Source of the DNA: Chloranthus sessilifolius
Taxonomy: Eukaryota; Streptophyta; Magnoliopsida; Chloranthales; Chloranthaceae
Length of the DNA: 64,000 bases
Assembly (NCBI GenBank): GCA_021018995.1
Contig: CM037586.1
Coordinates: 148,904,060 to 148,968,059, forward strand
Direction: 5' to 3'
The notes under the pieces were generated by a model, which saw only the letters and a program-made list of their open reading frames with translations, did no database searches and was not told the DNA's origin. This document shows, one piece after another, positions 31,005 to 42,535 of the stretch; position 1 is the first letter of the stretch, and each line of letters begins with the position of its first letter. Position numbers and translations under genes: made by a program.

Positions 31005-33122
31005 TATAATATTCCTGATATTTTAGACCTGATTTCGATTACCTCGGTATGCATGCCCAAAAAATTTACTGGACGAGTCTGAGTTATTTGGGTAACTTAG
31101 GGTATGATGAGAAATGTGGTCAAAGGATTTTTGATTTGGACTTGTGGAAGTCATATACTCAATAACATATACGTTAGGTAGTTTGTATGCGCTTAACACC
31201 GAAAAGAAATACATGTTAAGTTGATGAGATTTCAAACATAAATATCATGATATTTATGTAAAATATCATGATATTTGAGGTGAGAATTTAGGTTATAAAG
31301 GGAGGGGATTGAAGAGGAAGTATGATCTCTTCTCCCTCACGTATGAACTAGAACTTGCAACCCTTTATTTTTGATTAGATCCTTTGAGTGTTAGAATCTC
31401 TCTCCCCATCTTAGCAATTAATAAGCCTTGTATTATACTTCTGATCTGTTTAAGATATTAAGAGAGAAGGATAGGGGAGAGAGGATATTTCTGTGAAAGT
31501 TTGGGTCTCTTGCTCTTGAAGCAAGATTGTGATGGACTGACTTGGAAGTCCAACTAACTAAAACTTGAGGTTTTGTTCCTGCGCTTGAATTTGGAGAAAC
31601 GGGAGCTGAAGGATTTAACTTCAAGAGGTAGGCTTTTAAACCCCTTTGAGTTAATTAATTGTGCTTTGCTTAGAGTAGAAAAATTGTGTGTATAGCATAG
31701 ATAACAGGTTTTGTTTTGGAAGATTAAATTGCAAGAAAGGAGACAAAGAAAATTGAACAAGCACAGACTTGGAGAAATTTGAGGGTCGAATTTGAGCTTT
31801 TAAAGCCTGATGCAATTTTGGGGAATTCGAGGGTCGAATTTTACACTATTTTTTTATTTTTTGGAGACTTTTAGAAAATGTTTGGGGTGCCTTTTGGTTG
31901 ACTTTTTGGACTTAATTAACACCGTTGGTGTTAATCGTTGTAGGTTTTGTGATATGAGTCCATTGTGAGAACTGCTTTGCATACTTTTGGAGCAAATTGA
32001 GTTGAGGTAGGGAGACCCTAAACCTACTTTGCATTCTATTATAAGTTTAGGTTATTTGTTTGCAAGCATGAAATCTGAACTTTGATAAGCAGTACATGAT
32101 TAAGAATTCCGAAACTTTGATATAAGAACTCAGAAATTTGAACTTCCGAACCTCATCTTCGAATGTGAACTTTGAATCAGAACTCCGAAAATCTGAAAAT
32201 GTATTAATTACATAAAATATGATATATTTCATATTTGCATTTGATTTGAGGCACATACGAACGAAACCCTAGATCCTACCAACAGTGTTGACGGTAATTC
32301 AGTTTGGCGTAAGTTTCCCTCATTACGTAGGGGCTTGTTGCTCTCTTCAAAAAAGGGTTCATAAACAATGATGGTCAATAGAGTTTCCCATCGGTGATAC
32401 TCTTACTCTCATGCTAATATGTAATTTGAGAGATTATACTTAAGCTATAAGTTTAAGACAAGAAGCATGTTTAATTCAGAATTTGAAAACATCAGAACAT
32501 CAGATTTATTGAATCATCTTTTGGCATTCTATTTTAGAACTAGAATTTAGACATCAATGCATCTTTTGAAAATCATATCTGATCCGATTTTGTCTTTGAA
32601 AAATCTTTACTTATGATAAAAATCCAAATGGATAAGTTTCCTCTATTGAGCTTCGATGCTAGCTCACCCCGACAATATGTCACAGGTGCTGAGACTAACC
32701 TGGGATCGGAAGATCTGGATATGGAGGACTCCGACTATATTCCTGAGGAGGAATTAGAGACCCTAGCGGAGGAATTCTTTCCTTGATCTGGATTCGTTCT
32801 TTTTATACTTTTTGGTTTATAAGTATTTTGAATATTGGGCCCTAGGCCATTGTTTTGTTTTATTTTTTCTATCATTTGAGGAACCATCATTAGGAACCAC
32901 TATTTTAGGTGTTGGATTGGCCATCATCGGTTGTTCGTCCTAGTTTCTCAGGGTGATATATTATTTTGTTATGATCTTTTGTCTATGATTATTTAATTTT
33001 GCTTCTGTTTTGTTCTTTGCTATGCTGTCAGCTTCCGTTTGTTTAAGGCTTATTGAGAAATCAATAAATTGATGAACCGACCTTTCCTATACCTTAAGGA
33101 TTGGAAAAGTCTGGTTGTCACA
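31005..33122 (+). mobile_element. solo LTR D
   Basis: It begins TATAATATTCC (relative of TGTAATATCCC in B, second base mutated) and ends GGTTGTCACA. Flanks TCTTT/CCTTT give a weak target duplication in a CTTTC-rich setting. It has two perfect AAATATCATGATATTT palindromes (31240-31255, 31261-31276), TATAAA at 31294, donor TCAAGAG|GTAGGC at 31628, acceptor GTCACAG|GTGCTGAG at 32685 and a GGAACCA stem-loop near 32880-32945. It is the same family as B but strongly diverged. Confidence 0.82.
32686..32786 (+). CDS. acidic 3' exon in solo LTR D
   Basis: The 34 codons open in phase 1 after the predicted acceptor include GSEDLDMEDSDYIP and EEELETLAEEFFP before TGA. It shares the EEELET and EFFP/EFYP endings with B and A. 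It has no ATG of its own and belongs to no known family. Its being open in an old, diverged solo LTR is notable. Confidence 0.45.
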
Positions 33123-33689
33123 CCTTTCTTCTTCTTCATCTCCTCCTCCTCCTCTTCTGTTTTTTTATTTCTCTGCTACTTTAGTTATATAAAAGCTAGT
33201 TATCTTATATCTTATCTTATATAAAAGAAAGTTATATAAACGAAAGTTATGATATGGTGTTGAACCTTATTAGTAAGCTAGTTATATAAAAGAAAGTTAG
33301 TGTAAATTATGATATGGTGTTAAACGATAGCTAGATAAGTTATGATATGGTGTTAAACCTTATTAGAAAGCTAGTTATCTTATAATAAAAAAAGCTAGTT
33401 ATGATATGATGTTTGGAATGCATACGGCTGCTCTTTGTGCATGTATCTAACTAATTTTCGGAAAGTGCGAATGTCTAAAACCCACTGAATGCTAGGAATC
33501 AGACGATAGGGACAGTTTTTCACCCCGATCTTCCACATAATGGATCTTGAGACCGTGAGCATATCATCAAATGGTCATTTTTTTATTCCACGTGCCACAA
33601 ATACTCAAAAAGTGGCCATAAAATCATATGACACATTATGCCCAAATGTGAGTTAGGGCTTTTTTGGATCAGTGACTGATGGAATATAA

Positions 33690-34725
33690 AGACCATTAAT
33701 CAATAATGCGCCCAAAAATATTTTATTTATGGAGATTTAAGCCATCTGATTTGTAGAGTTAATATCAACTAATGTTTTCAATTTAATGGCTGATATTAAA
33801 GACCATTAATCAACGATTTAAGACGAGCCCTAAAGGTACAAAATTTTCAATTGGTTTAAGAAGGGCTATGCTTTAAAATTTTGAACTCTTAATTTTTAAA
33901 GGACCGACTCTCCTGATTCTCGACTATCATTGGTGTTTAAATGATTTTACACCATAAATGGTTTAAGATGCGAGTGATCCGATCCATCAAAGTGACAGAT
34001 CATATATTGAAGTGTAATATGCTTAAAAATAGTATTTTAAGGAGATCTAAACCATCCGATCCATTGACTATAATGCCACTCATTGCTTTTTGTTTTAATG
34101 GTTGATATTAAAGTTCGTCAATCGGATTGTTGGCATCCACTTATCAACATATTTCATTGGGTTGAGATTGCCTATCCAATTAGGGAGATTTAAGCCATTT
34201 GATTTCAGTCATAATAAGCTCAAAAATATTTTTTTTTAGAGATTTAAGCCATCTGATTTTTGGAGTTAATATCAACCATTGTTTTCAATTTAATGGTTTA
34301 TATTAAAGACCATTAATCAATGATTTAAGATGGGCCCTAAAGGTACATATTTTAAAATTGGTTTAAGATAGGTTGTGCTTTTAAAAAATTGAAACACATA
34401 ATTTTTAAGAGACCGACTCTCCTGACCATCATTGGTGTTTAAATGATCTTACACCATCAATGATTTAAGATGTGGGTGATCATCCGAACCATTAAAGTGA
34501 TCATATATTGAAGGCAACATGCCTAAAAATAGTATTTTAAGGAGATCTAAAGGTGATATAATAGTCAATGGACCGGATGGTTTAGAATCTAAACCATCCA
34601 ATCCATTGACTATAATATCACTCGTTGCTTTTAGTTTTAATGGCTGATATTAAAATTCGTCAATTAAATTGTTGACATCCAATTATCCGCATATTTCATT
34701 GGGCTGAGATTGTCATTCCAATGAT
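33690..34725. repeat. tandem duplication of about 504 bp inside H3
   Basis: The block at about 33690-34190 recurs at about 34195-34725: the GATTTAAGACGAGCCCTAAAGG site at 33818 matches 34322. The copies are diverged and non-coding. Confidence 0.75.
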
Positions 34726-35410
34726 AGATTGGTACTTGAACAAGTTAGATTGATAGCTGATAAATCAAATTTTAATGGTGTAAAATAAATAAAAAACACT
34801 GTAGGGAGATTTAAGCCATCATAAATGGCCAAAAAAGGTATTGTAGACAGTTTTAAGCCATCTATTTTGTGGACTATAATGTTGCACAATCTCCATCATC
34901 TGTTTCAAAGCAATCAATGGGTTTAAAGGGGTTGCACATATGGGATGTGCCAAGGAATCAAAATATTGAATCAAAATTTGACTCTCTGATAATATGAACA
35001 TGATCTCAAGATCTATTGTGTCAAATATTGGGATGAAAAATGATCTTCATCGTTTTATTTAAAAGAGTCAATGATTTAAGCATAGAAAATCTATGTTGAC
35101 AACGAAAAATTTATACTTATAATAGACATATAAGTACTTTAAACGGACGAAAATTAGTCTTACTAGTGTATATATGTGTTTTAATAATGTTAAAGAGCTT
35201 TAAAAACCTAATAAAATAAAGTTCAACAAAGTTCGGTAAAGTTCGGAACATATTTTCAAAAAAAATCTGAAATTTATCAAAAGTTTGACCAATTTATGGT
35301 TCGGGTCAGGATCGAAACCAAAATCAAAACCGAGATTTTTATCCATGACTCTGACCTTCACGTTTTTGAAATCACATTAACAATTATCATATCCTATAAG
35401 TATATTGGAG

Positions 35411-35480
<70 letters not shown>
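35411..35480. repeat. (TA)n microsatellite
   Basis: 35 uninterrupted TA units occur in the 5' LTR of C; the 3' LTR has a shorter tract at 39597-39620. Confidence 0.97.
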
Positions 35481-35484
<4 letters not shown>

Positions 35485-36551
35485 ATAATAAAATCTAAAT
35501 GTAAATATATGATGTGTGTATGATAGTGCTCTGCTTCCATCTTTATCATAATATATGAATTATGGATACATTAGGTCATACATACGCGAGTATATGATAT
35601 CATGCCTATGCTTGGGCGTGGTAATTCGCCAAGATGGTATCGAAAAGAGAAATATCTCGTATTCGCATGCCTTATAACTCATGGTGGTATGAGACATCAT
35701 GACAAGTCGGGTGAGTATGAATTCAGTATAACCTTATATATGTGATATATACAGTGACCCTATCACCTTGAGTTTTAATATGAGAGGAGAGGATAAGGTA
35801 TGAGTTATGATATGAGATTCAGGCCTTAGGCTTTAGCTGTGGTGAAGTTACCCTACTATAACTCATCTTAGAATTAAGTTGTAAGAGTATGATATGAGTA
35901 TGAGTACGAGTACGAGATAAGATATGTTATGAGTACGATAATAAGATACCGCTGTGTATGCCAGTAAAAGATTAAGAACTTAAGTCTTTGTACGTATCAT
36001 TTCTTGCGTAGTCACCGTAACAGCAACAACAGCTTTCAGCCAAGATGGGTCTCTTAGAGACAGTATGAGTATGATATGAGTTATGTTTGACCATTATGTC
36101 TCCCCATTAGGCTGGGTGGGGAGTATGAGGAGGATAGGGAGGGCGATTAGATAGATTATGATATGATGGTATGATACTATGGCGACCCTCACATGATAAC
36201 TCGAGCAGCGACTCTGACACAGGTCGTTTAGGATTTATGAGTATGTTAGATACGATCATACGATGTACAAATGTATATGCGAGAATAATAAAATATGATA
36301 TGCTACGAGTTATGGTGAGGTACGTTAAGATATGAGTGTCTTAATCATGGTCCTACATTTATGTTATGATATGAGTTTTAGATTATGCACTTGGTTTTAT
36401 TATGCTCTTTCTGATTTCATTGTTATATTATCTTTATCACTTACTTGATGCACCAACAATGCACCTTAGTAGAATGGGGTGGATTGCTAGTGTATCCACT
36501 GAGTTTACGTAACTGAGTAAACTCATCCCACAAAAATCTAAACAGCTGCAG

Positions 36552-36709
36552 GTGATTACATTGACGGAGGAGACATGTGCTATCTAGATTCTGCTGATGT
36601 TGACTTCGTTGACCCCGTGGGCGTTGAGTACCAGGAGCCTTGGGAGGGTGACGTTGCTGATTACCAAGAGGACTTCGGTGCTAACTTTGATATAAGCACT
36701 GGTTATTGA
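36552..36709 (+). CDS. acidic 3' exon in 5' LTR of C
   Basis: The 53 codons open in phase 1 after acceptor CTGCAG|GTG contain DSADVDFVDPVGVEYQEPW and DYQEDFGANFD, ending GY-stop. The 3' LTR copy (40719-40876) has the same length and is also open despite many base differences, which suggests past selection on the protein. It has no ATG of its own. It is acidic like the exons in A, B and D, but alignable to them only in composition and in DY/ED motifs. Confidence 0.5.
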
Positions 36710-37017
36710 TAGTTTTAGACTCGGTATAGCATTTCATTTGATAGTTTTGTGTTGATTTTATGCTTTCTTTTATCGGATTTGTCCCCAACTTTCATTATTG
36801 TCTTATTGGTGGATTACTTAGATTCACCACTTTCGTTCGATTATTTATGACAGCTTTGATGTTTCTATTTTATATGTTAGTTTTATAGATTTTGTGAAAC
36901 CAAACTTGCACAATAACTCTGATTAAGTGTATGTCCGCTTAGCATATCCGAGATATGTGCGGATCATAACTCAAAATTCTAAGCCCTCGAGATGGGATAG
37001 AATTTTGGGTCGTGACA

Positions 37018-37801
37018 GAATGGTATCAGAGACCAGACTGTACTTCCTCGAGGACTGTATGGGTTATGTAAGTATAATATGTTGATTGAGGTTATGATGT
37101 TTCTGATAGACCCTAGACTTTAAATCTTTTGACGACTTAATTGTTTTAAGGAGGTTCAATCATTAATGATAGAAGACCCTATGATTCAATTTTGTATTTA
37201 AAGATTTATTTAAAAATAACTTATATAGTTAGGAACTTGTGAGAAACATTAAAAATAATCTATAAGGATTGAAAAATAATGAATGAAACTTTTCTAAAAT
37301 TGAGAGGTGATTAGATAAATAAATCCTTAAAGATTTGACTATTTAAGATTCTAAGTGATCTGAGATGCCAACTATAAGAATAGTTGATTCTAGGTTATAT
37401 TACAAATAACTTCAATAATTGGATCAAGTGAATATTCGACTAAAGTGTGACATACCACACATTTGGAGAAATTAGTCACATCGGATCAGATTATTTTATA
37501 AATTGATGAAATAGAGCCTAATTTTATTATAAGGAAGGGAAGATCCTATTCCTATGATATCAAATATTAAGTATCGAAAATATCAAAGTTTTGATGAGAT
37601 TAATAGAGATGATGATACTAGTTTTTAATCAATGCCTAATTTTCGATGACGAAAATTTTTAAGGAGGGGAGAATGTAATGACCCTGATTTTTGTTAAGGT
37701 TGAATCGTTGACTTTTGATGAGAAGTTTAGATTATGAAGCCCGAGCTCATCACCTAATGTACGTAATTTTTGAGGATAAAAATATTATAAGGGGGAGAGA
37801 A
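37018..37801 (+). other. internal region of element C (784 bp, non-coding)
   Basis: A primer site TGGTATCAGAG lies at 37021-37031 and a polypurine tract AAGGGGGAGAGAA at 37789-37801. A second, older tract AAGGAGGGGAGAA at 37661-37673 is followed by an LTR-like start TGTAATGACCC at 37674. No open frame of useful length is present. Confidence 0.8.
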
Positions 37802-40800
37802 TATAACAACCCGGATTTTTGGACTTTATTTTAATGGTGTTAGATGATGTACCACACCATGTACGGTGCTAAAGCTCTACATCGGAACCTACCATCTTTT
37901 AGAAAAGTTCTGATTTTTCTATATTAATATTAGACTCATTGCGAAGTGCTCATCAATACGATTCCAACGATATATAATTTATCGATTTTTGACAAGAATA
38001 TAAAAAGTTACACCTATTTTAAGTAATGAAACAAGTTAAAGGGTATAATTATAAATTCATGAGAGAAACATCAATTGTTTCGGTACTTACACAAAGCGCT
38101 AGAACAAAACCTTTTCTCAACCTATTCAAGTCAGGCATGAATTCTTATTGCGTGGAGTAACTTCTATTTTATTAAATCCTTTACGAAAAGTCTTAATTAC
38201 AGTTAACCGAAAACTTTTTATCATTATAAATAAAACTTTAAAAACTCTATACTATCTATAATTAGAAATTATTCTCTCCTAAGACTTAGATGAACCGACG
38301 ACTTGGGCATCGACCTTTTCAACCCGAACTGTCATAGATCTACCATTCACGCTTCAAGAGGTGGGTACCCATCAATCCATCTTGTTCTTCTCAGATTCTA
38401 TTACGTAGGATGTGTTCGACCGCGCATCGACGGGTTTAAAAATCTTATTTAAACCTTAATATCTTATAAATTAATAGATTTGCATGTTTAATATTATGCT
38501 TTCCCTTAAAAGTTGTACAATTTATAGGCCGAGTAATATTTTATTTCTCTTTTCAAACAATTCTTTTATTTGGCTATTAATATTTTACCTTCTATTAGGT
38601 CTGTATATTTAATATTCTTCTTCTTAAATCTACATACTAATTAATTATGAATATCTTTAAGTATGATAAATCTGTATATTTAGTATTTTATTTTTCTATT
38701 AAAGTTGCATGATTTGTAGGTCGAGTTTGTATTTTGTTTCTTTTTTCAAATAGTCTATTTATTTGGTTATTTAATATTGTACTTTTCTATTAGGTCTTCA
38801 TATTTAATATTTTACCCTCTTTTAAATTTATAATTTAATTAAACTCTAATATTTATAAGTCTGATAGATTGACTTAATTGAAATAATACCATATTGATAT
38901 TATTTATTTCTAAATCTATATAATTAGTAATTTACCCTCTTACTAAAAACTATAATGACATATTATTGTTGCAAGTTTTATCATCATTTATTTAAAACTA
39001 ATTAAGCCCAAAATTAAACTATGTTCTTATTTTATTTAAAAGAATAATAGATTGCACAATCTTAAAGTTTCGGTGGGTCCGAACTCAGGACTACGAACTC
39101 GAGCTTGTGACCATCGATATACCGGTTCTGATATTTTAGCCATAACTTTTTACTCCAACCTCGGATTGATGCAATTCTTGCGGCATTGAAAAGAAGACAA
39201 CGAGCTTTACAACTTTGTGTGACATAGACATTTTACAAAACTGACATTTTAGAGGTAAAAATAGAATAACAAGTCAGGTTCAATTTTGAATGACCCAAGG
39301 CTATAAGAATTTGGTGTTATTCTCTGATTTTCATGATCAAAGTTCTTATGTATATTATATCTTAAGGTCTTTCGATCGATGGTCATGATAAATCACAACT
39401 TAGTAATTATAAATATATTTTAATTTAATTATCCAATTATAGTAATTTATATATATATTAATTTAACACTTCAACGCGACCTCTTCGATAACATGAAAGG
39501 TTAAAAATTCGATACCTTGTGAAAATTGAACTCTGACCTTCACATTTTTGAAATTACATTAATAACTATCCTATCCTATAAGTGTATTGGTGTTATGTAT
39601 ATATATATATATATATATACATATAAATATAATAAAATCTAAATATAAATCTATGATGTGTGTATGTTAGTGTTATGCTTCTATCTTTATCATGATATAT
39701 GAGTTATGAACACGTTAGATTATACGTATGGGAGTAAATGAGATCATGCCTATGCTTGGACGTCGTGATTCGCCGAAATAATATCAAAGCGAGGAATACT
39801 TCGTATTCACATGCCTTACAACTCATGGTGGTATGGGGCATCATGACAAGTTAGGTGAGTGCGAATTCGGTGTAACCTTATATACGATGGCATATACGGT
39901 AACCTTATCACCCCGAGTTTTAATATGAGAAGAGAGAATAAGATATGAGTTATGATATGAGATTCGGGCCTTGAGCCTTAGCTGTGGTGATGTTATCCTA
40001 CTATAGTTCGTCTTTAAATTAACTTGTAAGAGTATGATATGAGTATGAGTACGAGATAAAATATGTTATGAGGACGATAATAAGAAATCACTGTGTAGAC
40101 CAGCAAAAGATTAATAACTTAAGTCTCTGTACGTATCATTCCTTGTCTAGCTACCGTAATGGCAACAACGTCTTTCAACCAAGACGGATATCTGGGAGAC
40201 AGTATTAGTATGAGTGTGAGTCTCAGTATGAGTATAATATGAGTTATGTTTGACCATTATGTCTCCCCATTAGGTTGTGTGGAGAGTATGAGGAGGATAG
40301 GGAGGGCGATTAGATAGAATATGATATGTATGGTGGTATGATATTATGGCGACCCTCAAATGATAGCTCGAGCAGCAACTCTGACACAGGTCATTTAGGA
40401 TTTATGAATATGTTAGTTACGCTCATACGATGTACATACGTATGTGCGAGAATACTAAAATATGGTATGTTACGAGTTATAGTGATATACATTAAGATAT
40501 AAGTATCTAGATTATGGTCATGTATTTATGTTATGATATGATTTCTAGGTTATGCTCTTGATTTTGTCATGCACTTTCTGATTTCATTGTTATATTATCT
40601 TTATCACTCATTTGATGCACCGACAATGCACCTGAGTAGAATGGGGTGGATTGCTGGTGTATCCACCGAGTTTACGTGCTTGAGTAAACTCATCCTACGA
40701 AAATCTAAACAGCTGCAGGTGATTACGTTGACAGAGGAGACACCGGCTATCCAGATTCTGCTGACGTTAACTTCGTTGACCTCGTAGGCCTTGAGTACCA

Positions 40801-41184
40801 GGAGCCTTGGGAGGATGATGTTACTGATTACCAAGAGGACTTCGGTGCTGACTTTGATCCGAACACCGGTTATTGATAGTTTTAGCCTCGGTATCACGTT
40901 TCATTTGATAGTTTTGTGTTGACTCTATATTTTCTTTTATCGGATTTGTCTCCGACTTTCATTATTGTCTTATTGGTGGATTACTTGTATTCATCACTTT
41001 CGTTCAATTATTTATGACAACTTTTATGTTTCTACTTTATGTGTTGGTTTCACGAATTTCGTGGAACCAAACTTACGTGATAACTTTGATTAAGTGTATG
41101 TCCGCTTAGTATATCCAGGATATGTGCGGGTCATAACTTGGAATTCTAAGCCCTCCAGATGGGGTAGAATTTCGGGTTGTGACA
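37802..41184 (+). repeat. 3' LTR of element C
   Basis: It begins TATAACAACCC (second base mutated) and ends GGTTGTGACA. TATAAATA is at 38225, donor TTCAAGAG|GTGGGT at 38361 and acceptor CTGCAG|GTG at 40718. At 39535-39545 it shows the uninterrupted site where H3 entered the other LTR. Confidence 0.9.
40719..40876 (+). CDS. acidic 3' exon in 3' LTR of C
   Basis: This is the partner of 36552-36709, also 53 codons and open. It reads DSADVNFVDLVGLEYQEPW and DYQEDFGADFDPNTGY before TGA. Both copies keep every acidic cluster. Confidence 0.5.
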
Positions 41185-41189
41185 GTATT

Positions 41190-41255
41190 AGAGGTAGTTT
41201 TTTTTGTTAATAGCGGTAGTTTTGGTTGCCGCTAATAGTCTTATTTTTTGTAGTG
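41190..41255. mobile_element. CACTA-type MITE copy M6, right part
   Basis: It continues M6 after the GTATT duplication and ends TTTTTTGTAGTG. The outer flanks TAT/TGT agree at two of three positions. Confidence 0.85.
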
Positions 41256-41349
41256 TGTTTATAGTTGAAATTATGGAACTACCTTTATTCTCAATTAAAA
41301 ATCCTGATATCATATAGTATTTATCAACCATAAATGTTTCACAATTGTC

Positions 41350-41500
41350 CATGGATCAAATTTTCGATTTCGATCCCTACCGAAACCGAAATCTAGAGCC
41401 ATAATTTTGGTTCTCAAATGTATGAAGAGGAAGATTTCAGCCAAAATTTCGATTTTAGTCATGACTGAAGCCGAAACGAAATCCGATATTTTGATCCTTG
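41350..41500. mobile_element. hAT-like MITE copy H4
   Basis: Ends CATGGATCAAATTTTCGAT and TTTTGATCCTTG match H1-H5. The 8-bp flanks (CAATTGTC, CACTCATT) do not match, so it is old or rearranged. Confidence 0.65.
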
Positions 41501-41739
41501 CACTCATTGACCAAATGCCTTTTTGGGGCTTGTTTTCGTTATTTCAAATCACTGTTTCCCTCGCACATTGGATAACTTTTGACGACCCCCTTGTTTCTAA
41601 TTTGCTCAATAACAAACTTGTTCCAAAACATGTTCAAATTGGGGGTACGCCTACCTTTTCAATGGGGGGTGCTAATACAGGGATCGTTCCGCTTAATTTA
41701 ATGAGAAAGATTTGGTATTTTTGGCAGTTGTGAAAGGTT

Positions 41740-41885
41740 ACTTCAAAGAAAAAAGACTATTAGTGGTAGTTTGTGGACAAAAAAATTTGTTGTTTCAGTA
41801 GCGACATAATTAGTAGCGACAATTATTTTGTTAATAGCGGTAGTTTTTAATTGTTGAAACACTTTATTTTTGTAGTTTGTAGAAC
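41740..41885. mobile_element. degenerate CACTA-type MITE (M8)
   Basis: AAAAGACTATTAGTGGTAG and TAATAGCGGTAG motifs and a TTATTTTTGTAGT end resemble the family, but the outer CACTA end is lost. Confidence 0.5.
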
Positions 41886-42354
41886 ATTATCTAAGTCGTC
41901 TGATTTGAAGGCCAAATTGGTACGAAACACAATCTTTATTGTCTGATTTAACATAGTTAACCATTAAATCAGATGATGGGCTTAACCGAAATTAAGTCAT
42001 ATGATAGAAATTGTGTTTTATACCAATCTTTGATACTAAAAATTTTTATATTATGACTTTCAAATTAAATAACCTAAATAATATTTTAGGTGGCAAAAAT
42101 ACTAAATCTTTCTTATTAAACTATGTGAGACGGCACAAATCTCGAGTCCAAGTGGTTATTCCCAATATGAAAACATTTTGCACTACATGTTAATGGGTGC
42201 CTTGTAGGTAATCATGACAAACCAAAGTCATTTACAATATTCATTTCCTATACAACATTAATTTTAGTATTGTTATTACACTCCGTCAAAGTGCACTGTA
42301 GCGTACATTTACAAGAAGTTTTCTCATAAAGTGCACACCCAACTGAATTTGTAG

Positions 42355-42527
42355 CAAGGATCAAAGTTTTGACCGAAATGATCGAAATTTTGATTTCGGT
42401 CCCACTGAAATCAAAATAAAATTTCAAAATTTTAGAATTTTTGTATAAGGATGAAGATTTCGGCCAAAATTTAAAATTTCGATGATACTCCACCAAAACT
42501 AAAATGAAATCCGAAATTTGATCCTTG
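42355..42527. mobile_element. hAT-like MITE copy H5
   Basis: Ends CAAGGATCAAAG and TTTGATCCTTG, 173 bp, with the perfect 8-bp duplication ATTTGTAG at 42347-42354 and 42528-42535. Confidence 0.87.
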
Positions 42528-42535
42528 ATTTGTAG

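Larger units (their letters stand above)
30573..35347. mobile_element. H3: 4.8-kb hAT-like element (2.65 kb without D)
   Basis: The ends CATGGATCAAAATCTCGG and CCGAGATTTTTATCCATG are inverted repeats, and the perfect 8-bp duplication ACTCTGAC lies at 30565-30572 and 35348-35355. The ends match the short MITEs H1, H2 and H5. No transposase is recognisable inside. It contains solo LTR D and a 0.5-kb tandem duplication. It sits in the 5' LTR of C, where the 3' LTR shows the empty site. Confidence 0.85.
28863..37017 (+). repeat. 5' LTR of element C (with H3 inserted)
   Basis: It begins TGTAACAACCC and ends GTCGTGACA. Removing H3 and its 8-bp duplication leaves about 3372 bp, against 3383 bp for the 3' LTR. 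It has TATAAATA at 29263, donor GAGAG|GTGGGT at 29355, acceptor GCTGCAG|GTG at 36551, and an internal (TA)n at 35411-35480. Confidence 0.88.
28863..41184 (+). mobile_element. element C: non-autonomous long-LTR retrotransposon
   Basis: LTRs of about 3.4 kb (the 5' one enlarged to 8.2 kb by H3 and D) surround only 784 bases of internal DNA. The perfect 5-bp duplication GTATT lies at 28858-28862 and 41185-41189. Primer site and polypurine tract are present but no gag or pol, so it resembles a large retrotransposon derivative moved in trans. Its LTR layout (TATA, donor, intron-like stretch, acceptor, acidic exon) matches chromovirus A. Confidence 0.9.

Noticed and set aside
31005-33122. Complete LTR retrotransposon at D
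   Set aside because: There is only one LTR-length unit, with no primer site, polypurine tract or internal region, so it was called a solo LTR. Its target duplication is weak because the flanks are CTTT-rich.
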